A stretch of DNA of 64,000 nt, from assembly GCA_036271875.1 (NCBI GenBank), contig DATAZU010000025.1, positions 1-64,000 of the forward strand, given 5' to 3'. Below the pieces are notes generated by a model. The model was not told where the DNA came from. It searched no databases and was given only the letters and a program-made list of their open reading frames with translations. A program made the translations under genes and the position numbers. This document shows, piece after piece, positions 1 to 8,909 of this stretch. The DNA is from Galbitalea sp036271875 (lineage in GTDB: Bacteria; Actinomycetota; Actinomycetes; Actinomycetales; Microbacteriaceae). Each line of letters begins with the position of its first letter. The stretch's first letter is position 1.

Positions 1-140
1 TCAGCGAGCTCCCCAACACTGCGCTCACCATCCGCGAGCATCCGCAACATCGCCCGCCTCGTCGGATCACTCAACGACCCAAACACGGCATCAAGCAACA
101 CCGACCCACCACCCGATCGTTCAACCATACGGTTGAGCAT
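1..140 (-). CDS. ArsR-family transcriptional regulator, N-terminal part (cut by window edge)
   Basis: Reading the minus strand from ATG at 138-140 (or the in-frame ATG at 126-128) gives an open frame that runs off the window start. It contains VFGSLSDPTRRAMLRMLADG followed by ERSVGELA, the typical first helices of ArsR winged-helix repressors, the subtype often paired with SRPBCC/AHSA1 proteins. The ArsR at 17013 has the same LADPTRRAIL signature. The start is uncertain: a GGAG supplied by the adjacent hairpin repeat is only one base from the first ATG and about 13 bases from the second. The C-terminus and any partner gene lie outside the window. The family call is from motif recognition. Confidence 0.8.
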   Translation of the reverse strand, partial: MLNRMVERSGGGSVLLDAVFGSLSDPTRRAMLRMLADGERSVGELA

Positions 141-209
141 ACTCCGTGAGAGGGCCGAATCGGCTGAAAAACGGGCCCGTTTACGACCGATTCGGACCTC
201 TCACGGAGT
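141..209. repeat. Palindromic hairpin repeat, copy 1
   Basis: Left arm 141-163 and right arm 187-209 are inverted copies with a single mismatch (23-bp stem). The loop itself holds a 14-bp perfect palindrome, AAACGGGCCCGTTT, at 169-182. The arms carry the shared core CCGTGAGAGG. The TGA stop of the fused ABC exporter (201-203) lies inside the right arm, and the ArsR start lies directly beside the left arm. It probably acts as a transcription terminator or mRNA-stabilising hairpin; that function is inferred from structure and position. Confidence 0.85.
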
Positions 210-3200
210 TTCAGCCATCGCGAACGCCCGCCACATCGACGCATACCGACCATCGCGAGCAAGCAACTCGTCGTGACTACCGACCTCGACAATCTGCCCG
301 CCGTGGAGAACCGCAATGCGATCCGCCGCGCGCGCCGTCTGCAGGCGGTGCGCGATGACGAGCGTGGTGCGCCCGGTCGACACGCGCTGCATGGCGGCGG
401 CGACTCGGGCCTCGGTCGCCAGGTCCAGGTTGGATGTCGCTTCATCGAGCAGCAGGATGGCCGGCTCGACCAGTTCTGCGCGCGCGAGTGCCAGCAACTG
501 GCGGTGACCAGCTGAGAGCGATCGGCCCCGCTCGGTGAGCTCGTGCAGATAGCCGCCGTCGAGCTCGACGATGAACTCGTGCGCTCCAACGGCACGAGCC
601 GCGGTCTCGACCTCGACATCCGTCGCCGCGGGGCGACCGTATGCGATGTTGTCTCGCACGGATCCGGTGAACAGGAATGCCTCCTGCGGCACGTAGCCGA
701 GCTGCGAGCGGAAGGCGCGGAGGTCGAGGTCGCGCACTTCGTGACCGTCGACACTAACGCTGCCGGCATCGGCATCGTAGAAACGCGCGACGAGTTTCAT
801 GACGGTCGATTTGCCCGCGCCGGTCTCGCCGACGAGTGCGACCGTCTCGCCCGCTGCGATGCTCAGGTCGATGCCGCGAAGTGCCTCGGGCGGCTTGCGC
901 GTAGCGGCATCCGCGGTCTCCAGCAGACGGCGGTCAGCCGGGCCAAGCCGACGCGCCTGGGTCTCCCGGACAACCGGCGCACTCGGATAGCTGAACCGCA
1001 CTCCCGTGAGCGTCAGTTCACCGCTGAGCCGTCCCGGTTCCAGAGGGTGCGACGCCTCGGGCGTTAGGGTCTCGAGCTTCATCAGTTCGACGATGCGATC
1101 AACGGAGATCCTGGTCTGCTGCCAGGAGTCGAACACCTGCGACAGTTGCTGGATCGGCGAGAAGAACATGTCGATGTAGAGGATGAACGCGATCAGAGCG
1201 CCAGCCGTGAGCTGCCCGTTGGCGATCAGCAGCGCACCAACTCCGAGCACGATGGCGTCGGCGACCCCGGACAGGAACTGAACGAACGGAAAGTAGAGCG
1301 CGACCAGCCGCTGGGCAGCGACGCGCGACTCGACATAGCGGGCACCGAGGGATGCGAACCGCTTTCGCGTCTCCGCTTCGTGCACAAACGCCTGTGACTC
1401 GCGAACGCCAGACAGGCTCTCCTGGAAGTCAGCGTTCACAATCGCGATCCGTTCGCGCGCCTGGTCATAGAGAACCTCCGCCCGCTTGCGGAAGAAATAG
1501 GTCGCGATTGCGAGCGGGATGACGACGGTCAGGGTCCAGAGACCGAGCTGCCAGTTGACGAGGATCAACGCGACGCCAACCCCGACGAACGTGACAATCG
1601 CGACGAGCGCCGAGAGCAGGCCATTTTCGATGAGTGACTCAAACTGATCGACATCGGTCGTCATCCGGGTCATGATGCGACCGCCCATCTCCCGCTCGTA
1701 ATAGTCGAGCGACAGTCGCTGGAGCTGGGAGAAGATCCGGATGCGAAGGCTCAGCATGACGCGCTGCGCAAGGCGACCGGTGATGAAGGTCTCGGCGATT
1801 TCGTCGACGAGATCCGCGAGTGTGACCACCAGGAAGAGCCCGGACGCGAGCGCAAGCACCGCGGTCGAACCGGCCTGCACACCGCTATCGATGCCGGTCT
1901 TGACGAGCACGGGGCCGAGCAAACCCGCCGCGGCGTCCAGGACGACGAGTACCAGTCCGCCAATCAGCGGTCGCCGAAACTCTCGAAGCAGGCGCCATAG
2001 AGTGAACGACCGATCCTGCACGGTCTCTTGCGCCAGATCGACCTTCGGGATGTCACGGATGGGCCCGAGCGCGACGACCTGCGCAAGCAGCTCCGGCGTC
2101 GGCGCGAGCATCCCGGCCAGGCCCTTGCCGTTTCCGCGCCCGCCGCCACCCAGGCCCATGCCCAGCCCGCCGCCGGGCCCGCGTGCCGTCGTGGGCGCAG
2201 CGGCGGTTGCGGTTGCGCCACTCCAGGCGCCGGCAGTTGTGCCGCCGCGCTCGAGCGTTGCGAGAACCTCAATTCGTCCTTCGGCAACGGCCGTTGCCAC
2301 GTCCTCATCAAGCCCGGACAGCAGCGCGCGATACGTGGAACTCGATCCCATCAGCTCGTCATGGGTACCCTGCTCTGCGATACGTCCGTGGTCAAGGACA
2401 ACGATGCGATCGGCCAGCCGCAGGGTCGACTCACGATGCGCGACGAGCAGAACGGTCTTCGTGCCCAGCGCGCCGCGCAGCGCCTCGTGGATCGATTCCT
2501 CGGTGCGCGCGTCGATGGCGCTCGTGGCGTCATCGAGAATCAGGATGCCCGGGTCGGCGAGGATTGCGCGCGCGATTGCGATGCGCTGGCGCTGGCCGCC
2601 CGAGAGGCTCAGGCCGCGTTCGCCGACAACGGTCTCGTAGCCGCGAGGGAGGGCGCGAATGAAATCATCCGCGGCGGCAACCTTTGCGGCCGCAACGATG
2701 TCTTCTTCCGAGGCGTCCGGCCTGCCGTAGGCGATGTTCGCACGGACGGAGTCCGAGAACAGGAAGCTCTCCTCGAAGACCACGCCGATGTTCAGCCGAA
2801 GTGACGAGAGCGTGAGTTCACGCACATCCACTCCCCCCACCGACACCGAACCAGACGCGACGTCGTAGAACCTCGGCACGAGCGCGGTGATCGTCGACTT
2901 TCCGCTACCGCTCGGTCCCACGAATGCGACGCGCTCACCCGGCTTGATGTCGAGCTGGATGTCGCGAAGCACTGGATGCTCTCCATAGCCGAAGCTCACG
3001 GAATCGAAGCGGATCGACGAGTCACCCGCCGGTAGCTCCCGCGCGTCCGAAGCGTCCTGGATGCTCGGCTTCTGGTCGAGAAGCTGGAAAATCCGCTCGA
3101 TGCCGACACGTGCCTGCTGACCAATCGCGAGGATGTTGGCGAGTTGCCGTGCCGGCGAAACCAGCGCCGCGAGATAGGTGGAGAACGCGAGGAACGTACC

Positions 3201-4064
3201 AATGGTGAGCTGGTGGTTCAGCGTCAGCCATCCTCCGAGGGCGAGCACGGCAACCTGGCCGAGCGTTGGCAACGCCTCCAGCACCGGCTGGTAGCGCGAC
3301 TGGATGCGGACCGATCGAACCTGCGAGCCGTACAGCGACGAGGCAACATCCGCGATGCGCTGTACCTCTCGCCCCTCGCGGCCAAAGGCCTTGACGACAC
3401 GAACGCCCGCGGTGTCTTCGTCGACGATCTGGGCTACTTCGCCCTCCTTTTGCTGGGCGTCCCAGGTGGCGGGGATGATGCGCCGACGCATCCGAAGCGC
3501 GACCACTGTGAGCAGAGGCAGCATTACCAGGCTGATCAGGGCGAGAAGCGGCGAGAGGAAGAACATCACCACGAGCGAGAGCACCAGGAGGATGACGTTG
3601 CCGCTCATGATCGGAAGCATGTTGAGCAGCGCCTGGACGAGCGCGGAATCCGAATTCGCGCGAGATACCAGCTGGCCGGTCGACATCTGATCAAGGCTCG
3701 CGAAGTCGAGCGACTGCAGGTGCTTGTGCATGTCGTTGCGCAGGTCGTTCTGCACCTCGATGCCGACCCGACCACCGCGATAGCGACGAAGGTAAGCAAA
3801 GCCGAACGTTGCCAGTGCAAGGACGATCAACAGTGCGAGCCACGGGAGAAGCGGGCTGGTCTTTGCGACGATCACTCCGTCGACGATCTGACGCGCGATC
3901 AGCGGCACAACCACCTGGCAGGCGCTGCCGATCAGCGCAGCGGCAAGGGAGATGAAGACGCTGCGGCGGTGACGCAGCATGTAACGCCAGAGCCGGCGAA
4001 TCCACCCCGGACCGGATGCTTCCCCTTTGGATGCTGCCGCCCTTGATCCCTTATCCGAACTCAC
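201..4064 (-). CDS. Fused double ABC exporter (two TMD-NBD units in one chain)
   Basis: This 1287-residue protein holds two complete ABC exporter halves. The first half has a six-helix membrane domain (about 25-320), Walker A GPSGSGKST near 380, signature LSGGQRQ near 490 and Walker B ILILDDATSAID. A glycine-rich linker (about 620-660) joins it to the second membrane domain (about 700-1000) and a second ATPase domain with Walker A GETGAGKST near 1080, signature LSAGHRQ near 1183 and LLLDEATSNLD. The second signature departs from LSGGQ, so one ATP site is probably degenerate, as in heterodimeric exporters. Its GTG start overlaps the stop of the MarR gene by four bases (GTGA), so the two are translationally coupled. 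It is probably a MarR-controlled drug or lipid exporter; the substrate is unknown. Confidence 0.93.
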   Translation of the reverse strand: MSSDKGSRAAASKGEASGPGWIRRLWRYMLRHRRSVFISLAAALIGSACQVVVPLIARQIVDGVIVAKTSPLLPWLALLIVLALATFGFAYLRRYRGGRVGIEVQNDLRNDMHKHLQSLDFASLDQMSTGQLVSRANSDSALVQALLNMLPIMSGNVILLVLSLVVMFFLSPLLALISLVMLPLLTVVALRMRRRIIPATWDAQQKEGEVAQIVDEDTAGVRVVKAFGREGREVQRIADVASSLYGSQVRSVRIQSRYQPVLEALPTLGQVAVLALGGWLTLNHQLTIGTFLAFSTYLAALVSPARQLANILAIGQQARVGIERIFQLLDQKPSIQDASDARELPAGDSSIRFDSVSFGYGEHPVLRDIQLDIKPGERVAFVGPSGSGKSTITALVPRFYDVASGSVSVGGVDVRELTLSSLRLNIGVVFEESFLFSDSVRANIAYGRPDASEEDIVAAAKVAAADDFIRALPRGYETVVGERGLSLSGGQRQRIAIARAILADPGILILDDATSAIDARTEESIHEALRGALGTKTVLLVAHRESTLRLADRIVVLDHGRIAEQGTHDELMGSSSTYRALLSGLDEDVATAVAEGRIEVLATLERGGTTAGAWSGATATAAAPTTARGPGGGLGMGLGGGGRGNGKGLAGMLAPTPELLAQVVALGPIRDIPKVDLAQETVQDRSFTLWRLLREFRRPLIGGLVLVVLDAAAGLLGPVLVKTGIDSGVQAGSTAVLALASGLFLVVTLADLVDEIAETFITGRLAQRVMLSLRIRIFSQLQRLSLDYYEREMGGRIMTRMTTDVDQFESLIENGLLSALVAIVTFVGVGVALILVNWQLGLWTLTVVIPLAIATYFFRKRAEVLYDQARERIAIVNADFQESLSGVRESQAFVHEAETRKRFASLGARYVESRVAAQRLVALYFPFVQFLSGVADAIVLGVGALLIANGQLTAGALIAFILYIDMFFSPIQQLSQVFDSWQQTRISVDRIVELMKLETLTPEASHPLEPGRLSGELTLTGVRFSYPSAPVVRETQARRLGPADRRLLETADAATRKPPEALRGIDLSIAAGETVALVGETGAGKSTVMKLVARFYDADAGSVSVDGHEVRDLDLRAFRSQLGYVPQEAFLFTGSVRDNIAYGRPAATDVEVETAARAVGAHEFIVELDGGYLHELTERGRSLSAGHRQLLALARAELVEPAILLLDEATSNLDLATEARVAAAMQRVSTGRTTLVIAHRLQTARAADRIAVLHGGQIVEVGSHDELLARDGRYASMWRAFAMAETP

Positions 4065-4519
4065 TCCGCCGCCTCCCCGGCGTGCGCAACCTCTTTCTCG
4101 TGGCGCTCGCGCATCGCCGCATCAACCGCTTTATCTAGCATCGCGAGCGCCTCGATCAGCCGGTCGGCATCGTCCGTGCGCTGCGCAAGCAGGTCGAGTT
4201 GTCGCGACATTCGAGCCTGCATCCGTTCGAACAGGTCGCGACCCTCATCCGAGAGCGTCAGTGCAACCGCGCGATTGTCGCCGTCCACCTTCGATCGCAC
4301 GATCAACCCGCGCTTGCTCAGTGATTCGACCGTCGCGCTCACGGTCGGCTTCCCGAGCGCGAGCCGATCGGCCAGCCGACTGGCTCGCCCTTCGCCACCT
4401 TCGATCGACGACATCACCCGATAATCCGCAAAACTCAGGTCGAGAGACGCCCTCTCCACAATCCGGGAGGCTCGCGCCAATCCCCGCACGGCATCATGCA
4501 AAATCTTTGGTTCGACCAT
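4061..4519 (-). CDS. MarR-family transcriptional regulator
   Basis: This 152-residue winged-helix repressor has the MarR core at about 25-110: LSFADYRVMSSIEGGEGRAS, then the recognition helix in LGKPTVSATVESLSKRGLI and the wing around RSKVDGDNRAVALTLSDEG. It precedes the fused ABC exporter with a GTGA overlap, the usual repressor-pump arrangement. The start codon lies inside a 21-bp palindrome (4507-4527), and a second copy of its core is 30 bp upstream, so it very probably represses its own operon. A GATAAAT-type -10 lies only a few bases before the ATG and no Shine-Dalgarno is visible, which suggests a nearly leaderless transcript. Confidence 0.92.
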   Translation of the reverse strand: MVEPKILHDAVRGLARASRIVERASLDLSFADYRVMSSIEGGEGRASRLADRLALGKPTVSATVESLSKRGLIVRSKVDGDNRAVALTLSDEGRDLFERMQARMSRQLDLLAQRTDDADRLIEALAMLDKAVDAAMRERHEKEVAHAGEAAE

Positions 4520-4554
4520 CGAACCAATTTATCACAACCGTTCGACCCTCGAAC
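4507..4554 (-). promoter_or_regulatory. Two MarR-type operators spanning the start of the marR gene
   Basis: Site 1 is TTGGTTCGA-CCA-TCGAACCAA at 4507-4527 (9-bp perfect arms, 3-base spacer) and covers the ATG. Site 2 is GTTCGA-CCC-TCGAAC at 4540-4554. Both share GTTCGA-N3-TCGAAC and their centres are 30 bp apart, about three helical turns. The putative -10 (around 4529-4535, minus strand) lies between them, so repressor binding would block the promoter. Assignment to the adjacent MarR is inferred from position. Confidence 0.7.
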
Positions 4555-4590
4555 TATTGACGCCATCGGCGTAGCGGACTTTTGCGGCAT

Positions 4591-4637
4591 GGCCCTTCGA
4601 CAAGCTCAGGGACCGAAGTTGGGCTCAGGGACCGAAG
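4591..4637. repeat. Dispersed REP-like element with internal tandem duplication
   Basis: The core CCCTTCGACAAGCTCAGGGA belongs to a palindromic repeat seen in many high-GC genomes. Within this copy GCTCAGGGACCGAAG occurs twice (4604-4618 and 4623-4637) with a 19-bp period. A 25-bp identical match in opposite orientation is at 60653-60677. The element sits right after the stop of the sugar-binding protein gene and could serve as its terminator. Confidence 0.7.
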
Positions 4638-4642
4638 CTCAG

Positions 4643-5956
4643 CTAGTTGGGCCAGGAGAGGTTGACCGCTTTCAGCACGGTTTTAGCGGGTTTTCCATTG
4701 ATCCAATCGATCATGGCGGTCAGATACGACCCCGACCCAACGACGGCTGGCATCAGGTCGGCCGCGTCGAAGCGGAAGATCGTGTTCTTGTCTTGAAGCA
4801 GCTTGGTTGATGCCTGCTCGAGTGGTGTCGAGTCGAGGGAGGCGGGCAACGACAGATCCGGACTGATCGCCCCGCCGAGCTTGACGCGTGATTTCGCCCA
4901 GGCGGCACTGGCCAGGTACTGCTGCACCTTGACGGTGTCGGCGCTGGTCGAAAAAGCGGTGACGAAGTATCCGCCGCCGGTGACCGGGGTCGTGGATGAG
5001 GTGAACGACGGCAGCGGGAACGCCCAGTACTTGCCGTCGGGCTTGATGGATGCCTGGTCTCCGTTGGTGTCAGTGAGCTGGTTCACGAAGGATGACGGCT
5101 GGTGCGTCATCGCGCACTTGCCGCTCTCGAGCGCCGACGCAACCTCGGGTGTCGTCGCCGTGTTAATACTCGACACTCCCCCGATGTCGGCGTTGACGTA
5201 TTTCGGGTTGAGTAGCAGTCCGGAGAGATCATCGAACGCCTTCTGAATCTTCGGGCTGGTGAACGGGATCTGGTGGCTGACCCACTGGTCGTACACCTTC
5301 GGTCCGTCCTGTCGAAGCACGAGGTCGTCGATCCAGTTCACACCGGCCTCGCCACTCGTCGCACCCTGGCTGAATCCGTCGCACCAGGGAGCCGCGCCCG
5401 TCTTCTGCTGGATCGTCTGCGTCAGGGTGAGCAACTGGGCCCAGGTTTTTGGCACGGTGACGCCCCATTTGGCGAAGTCCTTGGGCGAATAGAAGACCCA
5501 CCCGTTGACGCTCGCGAGCAGGGGTGCTGCGTAGTCGTTGCCGCCGGTGGTCGTGTAGTTGATCCAGTCGGCGGGGAAATTCTTCTTCGCTTCGGACAGC
5601 ACCGAGCTCGGCAGCGGCTGCAGCAGCCCCTTCTGCGCGAAGTCGACAACGATTCCGGGCTGGGCGACGATCGCAAGATCAGGTGCGTTGCTCTGCTGAG
5701 CTTCGACGGCGATTGACGACTCGAAGTCCGGCGTCCCCGTGTAGAGGATCGTGATGTTGTTGGCCTTTTCCCACGACTTCCAGGACGCGGAGAGCAAGTC
5801 GGCATCGTGGTCGGTGATGGGGCCCTCAATCGTCACCACGTGGGGAGGGGTCGGATTCGCGCGCTGCTGCACGGATCCGCTGCATCCTGACAACACCATC
5901 GCTGCCGCGGCAAGGCCGGCTACTGTCGCGGCAACTCGAATAAGGCGTGCGCTCAC
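4643..5956 (-). CDS. Extracellular solute-binding lipoprotein (sugar type, orphan)
   Basis: This 437-residue binding protein has a lipoprotein signal peptide ending in LSGC, with Cys25 as the lipidation site. The mature part resembles family 1 (MalE/ThuE-like) solute-binding proteins of carbohydrate ABC importers: a fold of about 400 residues with an early segment around DHDADLLSASWKSWEKANNI. The GTG start has a GGGAG Shine-Dalgarno eight bases upstream. Unusually, no sugar permeases lie nearby. The gene follows the ATPase of a polar amino-acid importer after 117 bp, so it may use permeases encoded elsewhere or act as a receptor. The substrate cannot be deduced. Confidence 0.82.
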   Translation of the reverse strand: MSARLIRVAATVAGLAAAAMVLSGCSGSVQQRANPTPPHVVTIEGPITDHDADLLSASWKSWEKANNITILYTGTPDFESSIAVEAQQSNAPDLAIVAQPGIVVDFAQKGLLQPLPSSVLSEAKKNFPADWINYTTTGGNDYAAPLLASVNGWVFYSPKDFAKWGVTVPKTWAQLLTLTQTIQQKTGAAPWCDGFSQGATSGEAGVNWIDDLVLRQDGPKVYDQWVSHQIPFTSPKIQKAFDDLSGLLLNPKYVNADIGGVSSINTATTPEVASALESGKCAMTHQPSSFVNQLTDTNGDQASIKPDGKYWAFPLPSFTSSTTPVTGGGYFVTAFSTSADTVKVQQYLASAAWAKSRVKLGGAISPDLSLPASLDSTPLEQASTKLLQDKNTIFRFDAADLMPAVVGSGSYLTAMIDWINGKPAKTVLKAVNLSWPN

Positions 5957-6073
5957 TGTTTTGACTCCCGGTACGCGTTCGATGTCGGTAAATGGTGCAG
6001 TGCCGTGATTAGGGGCTATTCCGGCAGCGCTGCCGAGCTGATTACTGCGAGTGCGATTCGGGTGTCGCGGGTG

Positions 6074-6874
6074 CTACAGGACTTTCGAGAGGAATGCTTT
6101 CGTTCGTTCGTGTTGCGGATTCGACAGCACTTCTCGCGGATTTCCTGATTCGACGACAATGCCGCCATCCATGAAGACTAGGGAATCGGCGACCTCGCGG
6201 GCGAACCCCATTTCGTGGGTAACGACGATCATGGTCATGCCGTCTTTTGCCAGCTGCTTCATCACATCCAGTACTTCTCCGACCAGCTCCGGGTCAAGCG
6301 CGGAGGTCGGCTCGTCGAAGAGCATGAGCTTCGGATCCATCGCGAGAGCTCTCGCGATGGCGACTCGCTGCTGCTGTCCGCCGCTGAGGTGGGCCGGGTA
6401 CGAACCCGCCTTGTCAGCCAGCCCGACTCGAGCGAGCAGTTCCTTCCCCCGCGCGACGGCATCCGTCTTCGAAATCTTCTTGACCTGCATGGGCGCTTCG
6501 ATGATGTTCTCGAGCGCTGTCATGTGCGGGAACAGGTTGAACTTCTGGAAGACCATGCCGATGTCGCGGCGCTGAAGCGCCGCATCCTTCGGGTGCAGTT
6601 CGTGCAGTCGTCCGTTTCGCTCGCGGTACCCGACGAGCACGTCTTCGACGTAGAGCCGCCCGGCGTTGACCGTCTCGAGGTGGTTGATGCAGCGAAGGAA
6701 CGTCGACTTGCCGGAACCGGACGGCCCGACGATGCAGAGCACCTCGCCCGGTTTCACAGTGAGCGTGATCGCTTTGAGCACGGTGTTCGAGCCGAAGCTC
6801 TTCGAAACCTGCTCGGCATCGACCATGTTTCCGGTCGCGGCGCGAGCCGGTGCCGCGCTATCTACTGTCGTCAT
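6074..6874 (-). CDS. Polar amino-acid ABC transporter ATP-binding protein (GlnQ/HisP type)
   Basis: This 266-residue ATPase has Walker A GPSGSGKST, the Q-loop region DIGMVFQKFNLFPHMTALEN typical of amino-acid importers, signature LSGGQQQRVAIARAL, Walker B LMLFDEPTSALD and the switch His in VTHEMGFA. It powers uptake by the permease encoded just upstream. Its ATG overlaps the permease stop (ATGA). The run binding protein - permease - ATPase (8755 to 6074) forms one complete importer. The exact amino acid is not evident. Confidence 0.95.
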   Translation of the reverse strand: MTTVDSAAPARAATGNMVDAEQVSKSFGSNTVLKAITLTVKPGEVLCIVGPSGSGKSTFLRCINHLETVNAGRLYVEDVLVGYRERNGRLHELHPKDAALQRRDIGMVFQKFNLFPHMTALENIIEAPMQVKKISKTDAVARGKELLARVGLADKAGSYPAHLSGGQQQRVAIARALAMDPKLMLFDEPTSALDPELVGEVLDVMKQLAKDGMTMIVVTHEMGFAREVADSLVFMDGGIVVESGNPREVLSNPQHERTKAFLSKVL

Positions 6875-7857
6875 TGTCTGTCATCCGGCATGTAGTTGAT
6901 GATGGCGCCGCCCTGCGCTGCTTCGACGAGCGCCATCGTCTTATCGGGTCGGGCACTGCCGACCCCGCGGGCGAAGCGCCGCTCCAGGAAATATTGGCCG
7001 ACGGTCAGGATGGAACTGATCGCGAGATACCAGGTGGACGCGACGAGCAACAGCGGAACGGGGTCAAACGTTCGGGCCGCGATGGCCGATGCGACCGCGT
7101 ACAGGTCTCCACTGAACGGAACCGCTGTGACGAGTGACGTGGTCTTAAGCATGCTGATGAATTCGTTGCCAGTTGGCGGGATGATGACCCGCATCGACTG
7201 CGGAATCACGATGCGCCACATGGTCTGCGACCAGGTCATTCCGAGCGCGACCGACGCCTCCTCCTGACCATGGTCAACGGAGAGGATGCCCGCTCGTACG
7301 ATTTCGGCGAGGTAGGCCGCCTCGTTGAGCCCCAGCCCAAGGACGGCCAGGACGAAGAAGTTGAGCACGCCGTCGGTGTTGAACGAGGCGATCGGCGGAA
7401 GGAACGGAAGCCCGATCGGGATGGTCTTGTAGATCGTCGACAGCAGGCCCCACAGCGTCAGCTGTACGTAGACGGGTGTGCCACGGAAGATCCAGATGTA
7501 TCCCCAGGCGATCCACTTGAGGACGGGATTGTTCGAGAGTCGCATCACCGCAAGGATCAGTGCGAGCACAATGGCCAGTGCCATGGCGAGCACTGTCAGT
7601 TCGACGGTGACAAGAGCGCCAGCCGAGATGTGCTGGTCAAACAGATACTTCAGATAGGTGGGCCAGTCGAAGGCCTTCGACACGCCACCTTTGACGAAGA
7701 TCGCGGTGTAAAGAATGGCGACTAGGTAGACGATGAGAATGACGGCGATCAAGTTGCGCCACGGGTGACGCAACTTGCGCGCCCGAATCGCCGGTGCAGC
7801 ATCGACCGGCGACGGAGTCTTCCCCGCCGCCGGCTCGATGAGATCGGATTCTGCCAC
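6871..7857 (-). CDS. Polar amino-acid ABC transporter permease (HisM/GlnP type)
   Basis: This 328-residue inner-membrane permease has a cytoplasmic N-terminus of about 30 residues, a first transmembrane segment around LIAVILIVYLVAILYTAIF, a further group of helices, and the EAA loop in LNEAAYLAEIVRAGILSVDH followed by GQEEASVALGM, diagnostic of the HisMQ family. The start is GTG at 7857, 16 bp after the binding-protein stop. It overlaps the ATPase start by four bases. A single permease gene suggests a homodimeric channel. The long N-terminal extension before the first helix is common in actinobacterial members. Confidence 0.94.
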   Translation of the reverse strand: MAESDLIEPAAGKTPSPVDAAPAIRARKLRHPWRNLIAVILIVYLVAILYTAIFVKGGVSKAFDWPTYLKYLFDQHISAGALVTVELTVLAMALAIVLALILAVMRLSNNPVLKWIAWGYIWIFRGTPVYVQLTLWGLLSTIYKTIPIGLPFLPPIASFNTDGVLNFFVLAVLGLGLNEAAYLAEIVRAGILSVDHGQEEASVALGMTWSQTMWRIVIPQSMRVIIPPTGNEFISMLKTTSLVTAVPFSGDLYAVASAIAARTFDPVPLLLVASTWYLAISSILTVGQYFLERRFARGVGSARPDKTMALVEAAQGGAIINYMPDDRQ

Positions 7858-7873
7858 GATTTGTGCGGCCTGT

Positions 7874-8755
7874 TTAGCTGGTGGTGTTCAGCGTGATCTT
7901 CGTGACAGCGCCATCCGTCACGCCCCACTTCGTGAGGATCTTGTTATACGAGCCATCGTTAACGAGCGCCTGCATGGCCTTCTGGATCGCGACATTCAGC
8001 TTCGATCCCTTCGCGACGGCGATGCCATACGGCGCAACCTCGAACGACTTTCCAGCCGCCTGCAGCTTGCCTTTGGACTGCGCGATGGCGTACGCCGTGA
8101 TCGGTGAGTCGGCGCTCATTGCGTCGGCCTGTCCGAGGACGACGGCATTGGTTGCCTGATCCTGGTGGTCGAACTGCAGGATTTGGATCGGCTTCTTGCC
8201 CGCGGCAACGCACGCCTTGGACTTGCCTGGGACGTCATCGGTCTGTTCGACTGTCGTCGCCTCGACCGCGACCTTGAGGCCACAGGCGTTGTTCGGGTCG
8301 ACGGTCTTGCCCGTCGGTGATGCCCACAGGATGCCAGCAGAGTAGTAGTCGACGAAGTTGACCTGCTTCTCGCGGTCAGTCGTGTCTGTGAAGGATGAAA
8401 CTCCGACGTCGTACTTGCCACCGGTGATCTTCGGGATGATCGTGCCGAAGTCCGCGATGTTGTACACGGCCTTCACGCCCAGCTTCTTTGCGACGGCGTT
8501 GAACAGGTCAATGTCCCAGCCGACGGCATTCCCATCGGCGTCCTTGTACTCGTTCGGGGCGTAGGTGGCATCGACGCCGACCTGGATGACGCCGGCCTTG
8601 GCAATCTTCGCGGGAAGGAGCGCAGCAAGTGCTGAATCCTTGCCGCCTGTCTTCACTGAACCCGTCGAGCCGCCTGTCGTGTCGTTGTTAACACAGCCGG
8701 TAAGCGCGAGCGCCGCGGCAACGGCGATCACGGGAATGGCATACCTGATGCGCAT
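7874..8755 (-). CDS. Amino-acid ABC transporter substrate-binding lipoprotein (SBP_bac_3)
   Basis: This 293-residue lipoprotein has a lipobox LTGC with Cys21. The mature domain (about 45-285) matches family 3 solute-binding proteins: VIQVGVDATYAPNEYKDADG, then GWDIDLFNAVAKKLGVKAVY and DVGVSSFTDTTDREKQVNFV, the classic amino-acid-binding motifs. An AAGGA Shine-Dalgarno lies about eight bases before the ATG. It is the first gene of the importer operon, so its promoter should be in 8756-8909. I could not pick a convincing -35/-10 pair there. The pattern fits a basic or polar amino-acid ligand, but specificity is not resolved. Confidence 0.94.
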   Translation of the reverse strand: MRIRYAIPVIAVAAALALTGCVNNDTTGGSTGSVKTGGKDSALAALLPAKIAKAGVIQVGVDATYAPNEYKDADGNAVGWDIDLFNAVAKKLGVKAVYNIADFGTIIPKITGGKYDVGVSSFTDTTDREKQVNFVDYYSAGILWASPTGKTVDPNNACGLKVAVEATTVEQTDDVPGKSKACVAAGKKPIQILQFDHQDQATNAVVLGQADAMSADSPITAYAIAQSKGKLQAAGKSFEVAPYGIAVAKGSKLNVAIQKAMQALVNDGSYNKILTKWGVTDGAVTKITLNTTS

Positions 8756-8909
8756 AGAGAGGTCCTTTTCTTGGAGGTGGGAAGGGTAGATCGGAGCCTA
8801 CACCCGCGCGAGTTACGAACGAATTACGCACGATCACTGCGCAAAAATGCCGCGAAACGATAGTTTTGCAGACGATTTCGTCCGTTCAACGCACGGCATC
8901 GTCGCACCG

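Noticed and set aside
1741..4046. Long plus-strand frames opposite the fused ABC exporter
   Set aside because: They mirror a gene with complete ABC motifs and show Ser/Arg-rich or His-rich shadow composition.
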